Shown here: positions 34,051-44,517 of the stretch, in pieces | Position numbering within the stretch: position 1 is the first letter of the stretch | Layout of the letters: every line of letters starts with the position of its first letter | Source of the DNA: Rhodotorula mucilaginosa | Taxonomy: Eukaryota; Basidiomycota; Microbotryomycetes; Sporidiobolales; Sporidiobolaceae | Assembly (NCBI GenBank): GCA_034406715.1 | Contig: CP137881.1 | Span: 248,001 to 312,000 of the forward strand | DNA length: 64,000 nt | Direction: 5' to 3' | Made by a program: the position numbers and the translations under genes | Notes under the pieces: generated by a model | Database searches by the model: none | Seen by the model: only the letters and a program-made list of their open reading frames with translations | Told to the model about the DNA's origin: nothing

Positions 34051-34905
34051 CCTCAATATGACTTAGATAAAGAACTCACCAAAGAACAAGTAAGTCTACT
34101 CCTCTCCATATCATTGGTGCAGATGCCACTCGTCTCAAGTGCAAGCGAGACCAGGGTACTCTGCAAGGGACGGTAGAGCGAGAGAGACACATGTAACCAA
34201 ACAACCTGAATTAAGCGTTGATCACAAGTAGAGAGAGGTGAGGTGAAGAAGAGAGGAGCTACAACAGGAGGGCTGCGGTTCAAGCCAAGCTCGATCATCC
34301 AACTCGCCTTGACCATCCAAAACCCCGTTGACATCTTGATTTTGAGCACAAGTATATGGTAGTATAATCTGGGAAAAAGGTCAAGTCAGCAAAGGTTCGA
34401 AAAAACAAAAAGCGAGAGGAAAAGGACTTAGAATTTGGAAGAGGACGAAGCGAGCAAGAGTGGACGGATCAAGGAGCAGGCCTTGCAGTTGGCTCTGCTC
34501 CAGCTGTATGCAGAATGTGCAGGGGCAACATCATGACATCAAATGACAGTCCTGACAGCAAGCAGGCTGCAGAGGCCATATAACTGAAAACCTTTGTGAA
34601 CAGCGTAACGAGGATGATATTGATACTGGCAGGCAGCAAGTCACAAAGGACAGCCTCTGGCTCTGGTCAGACTGCTTGTTGCCTATATGCAAGTAGGCCA
34701 CAGCATAGAGGGCAAGCTGAAACCTGCGTTGATGGAGGCTGCTCTGGGCAGATCCTTGCATGATTCGAGGTCCCTCCGTGGCCAGCAACGGGATAGGATA
34801 AGATAAGATACGGGAATCTGCAGACTTCTGTGCGTGCGCGCCAGTTGTGCCACGTCCTCCCATGCGCAGCCCCGCAAGGTGGCTGTCACACCGCCACTGC
34901 CGCTT

Positions 34906-35300
34906 TGCTGGGTCAGGGTCCCAACCTTCGCCTCGCTCGTCATCGTCTTCCCATTCTAAGTCTCTTCCTCTCTCTTTCTTTTCGAACGTCACTAACACTA
35001 CCTCCGATTGCAGATGATATCCTACACCGCGCTGGTCACAAAGTGCTGGCCGCCGCCTCAAGACGCCGTCGCCCGACTTAGGTGGTGTTGGTGGAACTTC
35101 TCGCTCGGACTTGGTCGTAGCTTCCTCTCTCTTTAGCACTCCACCCTCCTCGCTCATATCCCCTCGAAATCTATACTTGAGTCACTGTTTATTGGCTCTG
35201 GCCCGTCTACGACTCGCTACGCACGTCTCCGACTAGCTACGACCCAGAACTGAGCAGGACGCCTTCTCTCGCATTGAGCTCGAGAGCGGTGCGCCCTGCA
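34906..35300 (+). repeat. 5' LTR of the gypsy element
   Basis: 395 bp, starts TGCTGGGTCA and ends GCCCTGCA. It matches 41459-41853 almost exactly and is preceded by target copy CGCTT. Confidence 0.93.
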
Positions 35301-38300
35301 CTTTTTTAACAGTCAAGCACGATATCGATACCGCCACCATTTCCTCTTCCTTATCCTCCGTTACCCCCTCCGACTCTTCGTCGCGTCGCTCGGCCGTCAG
35401 CAGCAGCAGCAGCGACCGACCGACGTCGAGCCGTCACTCAACCTCCACTTCATCGTCGTCCTCGTCTGACGACCCTCCACGCCCGCTCCGACGGTCGAAC
35501 CGGTTCGTGCGAAGCCCCACGTACACCCCTTCAGACCACGACACCTTCCTCACCGCCCAATCGCGCCTCAACCGTTCGGTCCGCTTTAGCAACCTCGTCA
35601 TGGATGCTCGCGACCCGACCACCCTCGACTCGGCCCCGCCCGTACTCAACTCGCCCAAGCCGCCGTCTGTCGAGCCGATGGATGTGTGGCGAAGTGAGCC
35701 CCGCCAAGGTGACGAGACGGTTGGTCCGGCTTTCGTCGCCCCGCCGCGCCTTCCTCCGCCGTCCTCGGTCGCCTCCTCCGCCTCTTCTCTCCGTCGCCAA
35801 CAAGAGTACGCGCGTCGGTTCGAGCAGGAGACAGCCGCCAGACAGGAGCGGTTTGAGCGGGAGCAGGAAGCAGCGCGGGTTAAGATGGAGGAAGAACTTC
35901 GCCTGGCCGACATCGAATCCGATGCGGGATCGGTGAGGCCAATTCCTCGCGGGTCTGCAGCAGAGGAGACGGTCGACGTCGCGCAGCGTCGACTCGCTAC
36001 GGTCGAGCAGGAAGCCGCGTCGCTGCGGCGCGCCATCGCCCTCAAGTTGGCATCGCAGCTCACCCGCGACGCGCCTCCTCGGTCGTCGGTTTCGACTCCG
36101 CCCCCGGCCGCCGTTGACTTGTTCGGTCACGCCAAGCTCAAGGTGGACAAGCCGAAGGCGTGGACGGGGCCGTTTGACCACCTCGCCCGCGAAGGATTCA
36201 TCAAGTCGGTCAAGAACTACTTCATCTCCGTCCGGATCGGGTCCGACACGCCGATCGACGCCACGGTGCTCGGCGTCGTCCGCGCTCTATTCTCTTCCGA
36301 CGCGCCAAAGTCCGGCGGCGTTTCGCCTCAGCGATGGTTCGACTCGCAGATGGATCGGGGCAAGTTCGGTTCGTTGGCGGACGTCTTCACGGCGATGCGC
36401 GCACACTGGGTCGATCGCGACGCCAGCGAACGTGCACGTCGAGCGCTTCGCACCGCCGAGCAGGGCTCCATGAAGGCGCAAGAGTTCGGTGCGGTCATTG
36501 ACTCGCTCGCCGACGAATGCTTCGACCGCGTCTACGATGACGACTCGCGCCGCGATTTTTTCGTCGACGGGTTGCGCCGGGACGTCCGCGAGTTCTACCG
36601 CGTCCAGTTGGCGACGTGGAAGGACGTGCACGGCGACCGGGAACCGCCTTTCGCGAAGGCGGTCGAGATCGCCGCCCGGTCGGACTTGCTTTCCGGCCGA
36701 GCGGCGGAACCTTACGCTGCTAAGTCACTTCCCTCTCACTCTACAAAGCCCTCGAGTGGTACTAAGAGTTTGTCGTTGCAGAAGCCCCTCGCTCCCGCCT
36801 CGACTTCGGCCCCGGCAGCCACCGGTACGTCGACGTCGGCACCCGCGCACTGGTACGACGCCGCCGTCAAGTGGCAGGCTGCCCATCCTATGCCGCAGAA
36901 AGCCGAGTGGCACCGCAAGGATGCTCCGGAGCTTGCGAAGGACGTCCGTTGCTGGAACTGCGGCAAGGTGGCGCGGCACTACTCGACGGCGTGTCCGAAC
37001 GCGCGCGTGGACCTCCGACGGGTGATCGTCGCCGCGCTCACGTCGCTTGGCAGCGACACCACTCTCGCCGGCATGGACCGCTATGACTCTGGGACGACCG
37101 ACCGCGAGGTCTGGTCTGAGAGCACTTCCTCCGAGAACGAGGTGCCGGGAAAAGAGTAAGGCGTGCGAGGCACAGTCCACCCCGCACGCCGAAACACTCG
37201 ACTCCCGCACCTCTCACCGCCTCCAGTGATGAAGCGACGGTCTCGCAACCAGAGGCTCCGTGCCAAAGACGGTCGGACCCCGACACTGAGGAGGTTGGCG
37301 ATCCGGAGACTGACTTGAACTCGTCAGCTTCGGCGACGAAGTCGAGTCTTTCTTCAAGTTCTCTTTCTTTCTCTACCGATTCGGATGGTCTACTACTTAT
37401 GCAGGCAGCAGTGACGAATGTAGGGACGGATTTGTTGCAACACAGCACTTCTCCGCCCCCGAACGCTCCAGACTCCGATTCGAGTGACCCATCGTCCGGA
37501 CCGCGTAAAAGGAAGAAACCGAATCGTCGCCCTCCGTCCCGTGCTCCTCCAGCACCGCCCACAGTCGCGGCTTCGCCGTTGACTCTACCTGTCCGCTTCG
37601 GCGACGGGTCTTCCGAATCTTCCGCTCTGGTGGATTCCGGTGCGCAAGCCGACGTCGTCTCGCCGGATCTTGTGCACCGCCTGCAGATGCAGGTACGCCG
37701 GCTTGATGCACCGGTGCATGCCTCGCTTGCCTCGGGCAGCGACGGCGTGCGGCTCGCCCTCTTTGCCGTGACGGATCTTCGCGTCGGCGACAAGTTGCTT
37801 TCGCAGCGGTCGTTCTTCGTGAGTCCTCTCCCCGACAGAATTGACGCCATTCTTGGCACGCCCTTCATGAAGGATACCGGTCGGTCCGTCGTCAGAGGTG
37901 TACGACTTCGAATCGCGCTCGTTCTGCTCGCAACCCGAGGAAAACTTGCGAGACCTCGGCTTCACGGATCGCCGGATGGACGCTAGTGAGTTGGAAGATT
38001 TCATGATCTGTTCCATGGCCGCCGGTGTCGCGCCCTCCGAATTCGACGACTTGTACGAGCGGGTCGGCTTCGAGCCGAAGAACCCGCTGTTGGACATCGA
38101 CGATGATGACCCGTCGTCGGTTGATCTTGACTCGGGCGAGGCACAGACGTTGCTCGACCAGCTCCTGACCGAGTACGCAGACGTTTTCGTCGACGAGCTT
38201 CCGAGTTTGCCGCCATTCCGCCCAATCAACCACGAGATCCAACTCTCCGACAAGCTCAAGCGCATCAAGCCTTACGCGATTCGGATTCCCGATCGCTACG

Positions 38301-41067
38301 CCGCACAGTGGACCGCCCACGTCCGCAAGTTCCTCGAGAAGGGTTTTTGGTCGCCAGCGGCGCTCGACTCGGCTTGCGCCATGTTCGCCGTGCCGAAACA
38401 CGACCGAACGCAGGCGCGATTCGTCATCAACCTCAAGCCCCGCAATGAAAACACCGTTCCGCTCGGTTCGCCTATACCCGATATGGTCCAGGTCCGGCAT
38501 CGACTTGCTCGTGCGCCATATCGGTCGAAGCTCGACTTCAAAAACGCCTACGAGCAAGTGCGTCTTGAACCCGATTCCGTTCCCCTTTCCGGCTTCATTA
38601 CCCCGAGCGGCACTTTCGTCTCGCGGGTAATGCAGCAGGGCGACCGGAATGCGCCAGAGACGATGCACCGGGTGTGCTACATGATGTTTCAGCGCAGTCA
38701 GCCGATTCTTGGACGTCTTTTACGACGACGTCTTTGTCTACTCGGCGACTCGGCGCGCGCACCTCCGGTACCTCGAAATCATCTTTACGACTTTGCGACA
38801 CTTCAAGTTCTATCTGTCGCGGTCTAAAGTTGAGTTCCTCTCGGCGAAACTCAAGGTTCTCGGTGTTGTGGTCTCGGATGCCGGGTTGGACGTCATGCCC
38901 GACAAGTGGGAATCGGTCCAGCGGTGGCCCACACCGAAGAATCCAAAGGATATTCTTCGGTTCTTGGGAACTGTGCGGTGGATGGCGGATCACCTCCCTC
39001 GAGTGAGCGAGATCGCCGCGCCGCTCTCCGCGCTGACGGGCAAGGTGGATTGGAATTGGACGCCCGCTTGCGATCTAGCGTTCACGATGCTCAAAGAGCT
39101 CGTGCCGCAGACGCTTCGACCTCTCGACCTCTCTAAGGTGGACTCGGGGAAGGAACGTATTTTCTTGGTCACGGACGCGTCGCAGTTTGGTTGCGGCGGC
39201 TGGCTCGGTCAGGGCGCCTCGCTTGAGGACGCGGTCCCGGCGCGATTCTTTTCTACTAAGTTCAATCGCGCGCAGCACAACTACGACACGACAAACCAGG
39301 AGCTGCTTGGCGTCCTGAACGGCTGCCGGAAGATGCACGAGCATCTCATTGGCTCACACTTCACGGTTGTATGCGACCACGAACCGCTCAAAACATACTG
39401 GTCGCAACCGCCAAAGCAGACTCGACGGCTCAACAGGCTATGGGAGACGCTTGCGGAGTACGACTTTGACTGGCTTTTCACCCCCGGCAAGACGAACCAG
39501 CTCGCCGACTCGCTTTCGCGTCTCGCCGAGCTCGTCGAGTCGGAACGGATCGACTTGCCGGTCGCTCTCGAACCGCCCCCGCATCCTGACGACCCCGAGG
39601 CATTCCCGAGCGAGCTGTCTCCGGCTCGCATGGTCCTGGCCTCGTTGACGGCGGCGCTCGTGCCGCCCAAAGCTAAGTCGTTCCATCTTCTCTCTCTCTC
39701 TCTCTTCCGCTTCCTTCTCGCACTTCGCTGACATCTTTCCCATCTGAGTTCACAGATTCTCTCGCTCTCGCCTCCGCCTCCAACTCGCTCTGCAAGACTG
39801 TCTCGGACGACCCGACGCACTGCCCCGACTTCGCCGTCGTCGAAGGTCTTGTTTTCCTTCGCGCCGACGAGACGGACTCGTGGCGTCTTGTCGTACCGAC
39901 TGGTTCTGTGCCGACAGAGGCCATGGTGGACCCCGGAGCCACATGCCCGACGTTCCGTGAGTTCATCATCGCGCACGTTCACGAGTCTGTTGGCCACCTG
40001 GGACACAAGAAGACCGCAACTGCGGTCCGCAAGAACTTCTTCTGGCCGACGCTCTCGCGAGATGTCAACGAGTACACTCGCGCGTGCGAGCCTTGCGCAC
40101 GGAACAAAGCGTCAACGCAGAAGCCTTACGGGCTGACGCACGCGCTCGGCGTACCGGGGGAACCTTGGAAGCAAGTGGGGATGGACTTCATGGTCGGATT
40201 GCCGCCGGTCGAACACGCTGGCGTGACAGTCGACGCGATCTTGACCGTGACGGACTATCTGTCCAAGATGGTCATCTTGATCCCGCTCCCGTCGACGGCT
40301 AACGTGCAGGAAGTGGCGACGTTGTTCTTCCGCCGCGTCGTCGCCCGCTTCGGCATGCCCACCTCCATCGTTTCGGACCGCGACCCCAAGTTTACGTCGT
40401 CGTTCTGGGCGTCGTTGTACGCCTTAGCCGGCGTCAAGCTCAAGATGTCGAAGTCGGCTCACCCGCAAACGGATGGTCGCGCCGAGGTCACCAACAAAAC
40501 GGTCGGTCAGATCCTCCGCACGGTTTGCGAAGATGATCCGTCCGGCTGGGCGGACGCACTTGCAACAACGGAGATGGCAATCAACATTGCCGAGCCCGCA
40601 TCCACGGGTGTTTCGCCTTTCGAAGTTGTCCACGGTTTCGTCCCCTCTCTCCTGCCCCTTCCTTTGGGCAACGCCTCGCTCGACTCTCCCGCCACAAACA
40701 ACGACCCCGACTTGGCCGCCGTCGAGTTCGCCGATCGCGCACAGGAATGCGCGGCCCACGCGTTCGATGCGATCGTTGGCGCGCGAGTTGCCATGGTTCG
40801 GTACGAGAATCGCCACCGACGGATGGAACCGGCGACCTTTGCAGTCGGTTCAAAGGCCTACATCTCAACTTCATCCCTTCGCTTCCCTCCCGGCCTCTCC
40901 GCCAAATTCCTGCCCCGGTTCGTCGGTCTGTTCGAGATCGTTGCCGCCGACCCGTCGACTTCCACTTTCACCTTCAACCTTCCGCCTCACCTCACCCTTC
41001 ACCCTCGCATCCACGCGTCAAAGCTCCGACCTCATCTTGCCACCGACGCCACCCGTTTCCCGGCTCT

Positions 41068-41126
41068 GGATAGGATAGGATAGGATAAATTCCAAGTTTA
41101 AAGTCGTTCAAGCCTAGAAGAGACTC
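41068..41126 (-). repeat. TATCC-tailed short unit inside the gypsy element
   Basis: On the minus strand it reads CGACATGAGTCT ... CTTGGAATTTATCC followed by repeated TATCC. It is nearly identical to the units at 42196, 43236 and 43605 and lies between the integrase and chromodomain parts, so it probably inserted after the gypsy element. No clear target duplication is seen. Confidence 0.7.
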
Positions 41127-41458
41127 ATGTCGAAGGCGTTTTCCAACCCGCCGCCTGTCGTCGGCCCGACGGACTCGCCGGAGGCGCAGTGGGAAGTCGA
41201 GAAGATCGTCGCCGATAAGATGCTCCGTGGACGCGTCAAGTACAAGGTGCGGTGGTTGGGTTACTCAGCCGCTTCCGACGAGTGGATCGATGCGGAAGAA
41301 CTCCGGCAGGACGCGCCGGACGTGGTCGCCGATTACGAAAAGGCCAAGTCGGCACGTCGGCGCGACCGGCCGGTCGGACAACAGGTGCGCAAGGCGCGCG
41401 CCCGCGTGGCAGCTGTCCTTGCATCTCTCTCCCTACGTTCCGTTCTAGGTGGGGTGGG

Positions 41459-41853
41459 TGCTGGGTCAGGGTCCCAACCTTCGCCTCGCTCGTCATCGTC
41501 TTCCCATTCTAAGTCTCTTCCTCTCTCTTTCTTTTCGAACGTCACTAACACTACCTCCGATTGCAGATGATATCCTACACCGCGCTGGTCACAAAGTGCT
41601 GGCCGCCGCCTCAAGACGCCGTCGCCCGACTTAGGTGGTGTTGGTGGAACTTCTCGCTCGGACTTGGTCGTAGCTTCCTTCCTCTTTAGCACTCCACCCT
41701 CCTCGCTCATATCCCCTCGAAATCTATACTTGAGTCACTGTTTATTGGCTCTGGCCCGTCTACGACTCGCTACGCACATCTCCGACTAGCTACGACCCAG
41801 AACTGAGCAGGACGCCTTCTCTCGCATTGAGCTCGAGAGCGGTGCGCCCTGCA
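41459..41853 (+). repeat. 3' LTR of the gypsy element
   Basis: 395-bp partner of the LTR at 34906-35300, about three differences. It is followed by the second CGCTT target copy. Confidence 0.93.
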
Positions 41854-41858
41854 CGCTT

Positions 41859-41987
41859 AGCAGGTCTGTCTAGATTCACCAGATCCACACAACCCTGGAA
41901 GGACTCAGCTACCAGCGCACCAAATTGGATGCCTGCCTTTAGGTCCGCAAGGGCATACACACTACATTGCCCTCTGCTTGACAACTC
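41859..41987 (+). mobile_element. copia reverse transcriptase fragment
   Basis: It matches the RT region of the minus-strand copia element near 48830-48930 (the stretch coding for TLEGLGYQRTK). It begins directly behind the gypsy target duplication, and a matching upstream piece seems to lie at 34870-34905. Thus the gypsy element split an older copia fragment. Confidence 0.65.
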
Positions 41988-42038
41988 CGGGAAACAGCCC
42001 GTATCCTCAAGTTTGTCCAGGATACGGGTCGTTTCCCG
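41988..42038. repeat. 20-bp stem with 11-nt loop
   Basis: Arms 41988-42007 and 42019-42038 pair at 18 of 20 positions; the two mismatches are adjacent. The stem includes CCCGTATCCT/AGGATACGGG. It is not seen in the other LINE or copia copies of this window. Confidence 0.75.
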
Positions 42039-42195
42039 CATCTGTTTTATGTTCTGTGATCCCTTACTCTCGTTTCTGGCGGGTGTTCCCTACGGGGCTT
42101 TTCCTCCCGCGTGTATACTCCCCTTCCCTCGCTTCTGTTACCCCCTTCCCCAGGTAGCTGGTTTGGTGGCTCACTCTATTTGGTGGCCCCAGTCA

Positions 42196-42263
42196 ACATG
42201 AGTCTTGTCTAGGCTTGAACGACTTTAAACTTGGAATTTATCCTGACCTATCCTATCCTATCC
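42196..42263 (+). repeat. TATCC-tailed short unit
   Basis: Begins CAACATGAGTCTTG, contains TTTAAACTTGGAATTTATCC and ends in repeated TATCC. It is the same unit as at 43236 and 43605. Upstream 42040-42195 holds pyrimidine-rich sequence without a recognisable gene. A target duplication is not clear here. Confidence 0.7.
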
Positions 42264-42965
42264 AGGGTTAGGAGGAAGGAGTAAGTGGTCCCGCAACTTG
42301 ACTTTGCCGCACTCGCACAGCTCCTTGTTGGAATTGAAGTGGGCGTGGTCGGCTCCTCAGTCACATACACCGGTGCGTAGTTGGGAGAGCAGGGTTGACT
42401 GACCACGAGTAAGCTAAACATGGGAACAGGAAAAAAAGGAAGGACCAGGAGGTGATCTGGCAATGACGCGGATGCTGGCAGCCAAGGTCGCTGCAGACCA
42501 GCTCTGGCCCCCTGCTGGAGAAGAGCGGCTTTGTAGCTAGCCCGTATATCCAAGACATTTCTGGGGAGCTCTCAGCCGCCGAGGAGTCGTCCGTCCCGAG
42601 TTCCCAGTCTTACGTTGGAGGCGCGCCCGGGCGGCGATCTGACAAATTGTCATTGCAAAGTCGCCTCTCCTGACTCCTCCTTCGTACTCGCTGTCGCCAT
42701 CGCTGAACGGTAATTTGGTGGCAGCGTTAGGGCCAAAGGCCATGGCCCTGAGACCTCGCTTTGCCCTCGTGCGCTTCTCGCGAGCGGCTGTCGACTTTGC
42801 AAGCGCAAGGCTCGCCTCCTCGACCGCCGTTTTCGCCAACTCGTTGGCTTCCTCATCGCTGTGGATGCCGACGTGACCGGGGAACTCAGTGTACGACCAG
42901 TGGGTGAGTTTCCTCCATTGAAAGGAGCGAGTTGCGGATGGCCAGGCAGATCTTTCGGTTGGGCA
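42264..42965 (-). mobile_element. 5'- and 3'-truncated LINE copy (RNase H part)
   Basis: Minus-strand copy of the LINE seen best at 44518-45843. It codes pieces of the RNase H motif FPGHVGIHSDEEANELAKTA, the linker EKRTRAKRGLRAMAFGPNA and the Cys motif near the C-terminus. It lacks the 3' tail and lies head to head with the plus copy that starts near 42966. Frame changes are visible, so it is inactive. Confidence 0.75.
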
Positions 42966-43235
42966 GGAATCGAGGTTCCTGGTCGACTTCTCCCACGGGC
43001 GCCCAACTTCGCGCCATCGCCTCCTCTCCACCCGGTCCCACCTTCACCCGCTATCACTCTTGGCTCTCTCGCCGCCAGTCAACGCTTCTCACACGACTAC
43101 GGACCGGCGCTTGCAACCTCGGCGCATATAAGGCGCCGATCGACTCATGGGCGCCTGCGGCGGCGAACCCGAAATTTGGCAACACTTCTTCCTGCACTGC
43201 CCGCTCTACGCCACCTCTTGTGCAACCCTCCTTGC

Positions 43236-43285
43236 GACATGAGTCTCTTCTAGGCTCGAATGACTTTAAACTTGGAATTTATCCT
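43236..43285 (+). repeat. 50-bp TATCC-type unit with 12-bp target duplication
   Basis: The 50-bp insert GACATGAGTCTC...AATTTATCCT is flanked by AACCCTCCTTGC at 43224-43235 and again at 43286-43297. Without it, the host LINE reads continuously across the target. This shows that the short unit moved as a discrete insertion with the long target duplication expected of target-primed reverse transcription. Confidence 0.85.
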
Positions 43286-43604
43286 AACCCTCCTTGCCTC
43301 CCTCCGACTTAAATTACCTTCCCTCGCCTGCCTTCTGAGCGACTCTCGCGCGACGAAGGCGACGGACGCTCCGGCTCCTTGCCGACTCGGCCCGCTTCAA
43401 CTCGCTTTATTGCCCGCCCTCGGAGGACCCGTTGCCTTGAGTTCTGTTTGATCTGATTTGAGTTTATCCCTTCCCCTCTTCTACCCTTTCACTAGACCCA
43501 TTCTCCTTCTCCTGTCTGCTTTCTCCGCCCCCTCCATCCTTCTCTCCTTCTGTTTCCACCCATCTTTACCTGTAGCATCCTCGGTCTACATGGGCTTCCT
43601 ATAG

Positions 43605-43670
43605 TCGACATGAGTCTCTTCTAGGCTCGAACGACTTCAAACTTGGAATTTATCCTATCCTATCCTATCC
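43605..43670 (+). repeat. 66-bp TATCC-type unit with 9-10-bp target duplication
   Basis: The insert TCGACATGAGTCTC... ending in four TATCC repeats is flanked by TTCCTATAG at 43596-43604 and 43671-43679. It interrupts the 3' UTR end of the LINE copy at 42966-43750 and starts within two bases of the same point as the unit at 43236. Confidence 0.85.
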
Positions 43671-43750
43671 TTCCTATAGCTCGATATGACTTGAAACAAG
43701 ATTGATCTATCTATCTACCTGAGTTTACCATCTATCTATCTACCTGAGTT

Positions 43751-44196
43751 TACCTCAGAACCGGACAGCACATAGGCGCAACAGCAGGAAGTACATCCTG
43801 TGCAACTGCCCACAGGAGGCGTCAGAGGCATCAGAGGCGTCAGGGCTGGGATGAATTGTGCTCCTTTTGGAGGAGAGAGCGTCTGCAGCAAGACACCTGC
43901 TTGCTTGAACAGTCTGATATCTTCGGATTCCCCATGCCCAAGGCATCACAATGCTGCATGAAAGCCAGGTGCAGGACATGACTGATTGACTTTGCCAACT
44001 GAAGCACAGTTGGGGTGCACGTCACCCAGACAACGCCCTACTGCATCTGCCTGTGGACAAAGATCTGCTCCGACTGGCAAAGCTGCCCAGTGCCATTATG
44101 GAATTGCGAGTTGCATGAGAAGGGGTTGGACCCCGGGTGTTGGAAAAAGAACTCAGCTGGTCTGCCAGCTGTATGTGTGAGGTCAGACAAAGATAG
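43751..44196. other. Gene-free relic DNA
   Basis: No gene or intact element is recognised. CG dinucleotides are few. It begins after LINE-tail-like TCTA repeats and ends at another minus-strand LINE tail. Confidence 0.5.
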
Positions 44197-44517
44197 ATAG
44201 ATAATTCGCGTTTCAAATCATATCGAGCTATAAGGAGCCCATGTAGACCGCGGATACTACTTGGAGTGAGGGAAGCGAGGAAAGGCTCGAGAAAAAAAAC
44301 CTCCTCATTGAGGCAGGAAAATCAGGTTGGAAAGAATGAGGGGTATATGTGAGAGGGTGAGGGAGAGGGGGATGTAGGGTGAGGTATGGTGGAGGGCAAA
44401 CTCAACTGGACGGGTCATCTGAGGGCGGGGAGTAGAGCGAGTCGAAACGGCCCAAGTCGGCGAGGAAGCAAAGTGTTGGCTTTGTTGCGCGCGGGTCGCT
44501 GAGCAGGTAGGCAAGCC
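44197..44517 (-). mobile_element. 5'-truncated LINE copy, minus strand
   Basis: It reads (on the minus strand) the LINE C-terminal end FGLAYLLSDPRATKPTLCFL and FDSLYSPPSDDPS, the 3' UTR, the conserved tail and GATA repeats at 44197-44210. It joins the plus copy at 44518 head to head. Confidence 0.75.

Larger units (their letters stand above)
32574..34905. other. Gene-free, CpG-poor relic DNA
   Basis: No host gene is supported. Base composition turns towards AT and CG dinucleotides become scarce compared with the gene blocks. Recognisable pieces: an imperfect 12-bp tandem repeat (33180-33232), a minus-strand LINE 3' tail relic (33987-34050, GATA repeat then the conserved tail), and close to 34870-34905 a likely copia fragment that continues after the gypsy element at 41859. 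The rest is probably transposon DNA decayed beyond recognition. Confidence 0.6.
34906..41853 (+). mobile_element. Ty3/gypsy LTR retrotransposon, chromovirus
   Basis: A nearly complete element bounded by two 395-bp LTRs (34906-35300 and 41459-41853, both TG...CA) and by the 5-bp target duplication CGCTT (34901-34905 and 41854-41858). Parts in order: Gag with a zinc knuckle (about 35340-37160), protease with VDSGA (about 37560-37900), reverse transcriptase with the YDD box (about 38230-38760), RNase H (about 39150-39500), integrase with HHCC and catalytic core (about 39930-40870), and a C-terminal chromodomain (about 41160-41390) that marks it as a chromovirus. The LTRs differ at about three positions (under 1%), so the insertion is young. 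The coding region no longer reads as one unit; I estimate a few breaks. It landed in an older copia fragment. Confidence 0.93.
42966..43750 (+). mobile_element. 5'-truncated LINE copy with 3' UTR and tail
   Basis: Plus-strand C-terminal LINE sequence (SWSTSPTGAQLRAIASSPPG-like region, then CGG..Q.FFLHCPLY), coding end near 43440, pyrimidine-rich 3' UTR and the conserved tail GTCTACATGGGCT ... TATGACTTGAAAC, ending in ATCT repeats near 43740. Two tail-only units (43236-43285 and 43605-43670) have inserted into it, each with its own target duplication. Confidence 0.75.

Noticed and set aside
34531-35157. A host gene on the minus strand over the LTR
   Set aside because: The frame covers the LTR and relic DNA, and the same frame recurs in the other LTR at 41333-41710. 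It is a repeat-derived open frame without a domain.
41127-41570. A host chromodomain (HP1-like) gene
   Set aside because: It lies just behind the integrase and ahead of the 3' LTR, exactly where chromoviruses carry their chromodomain, so it belongs to the gypsy element.
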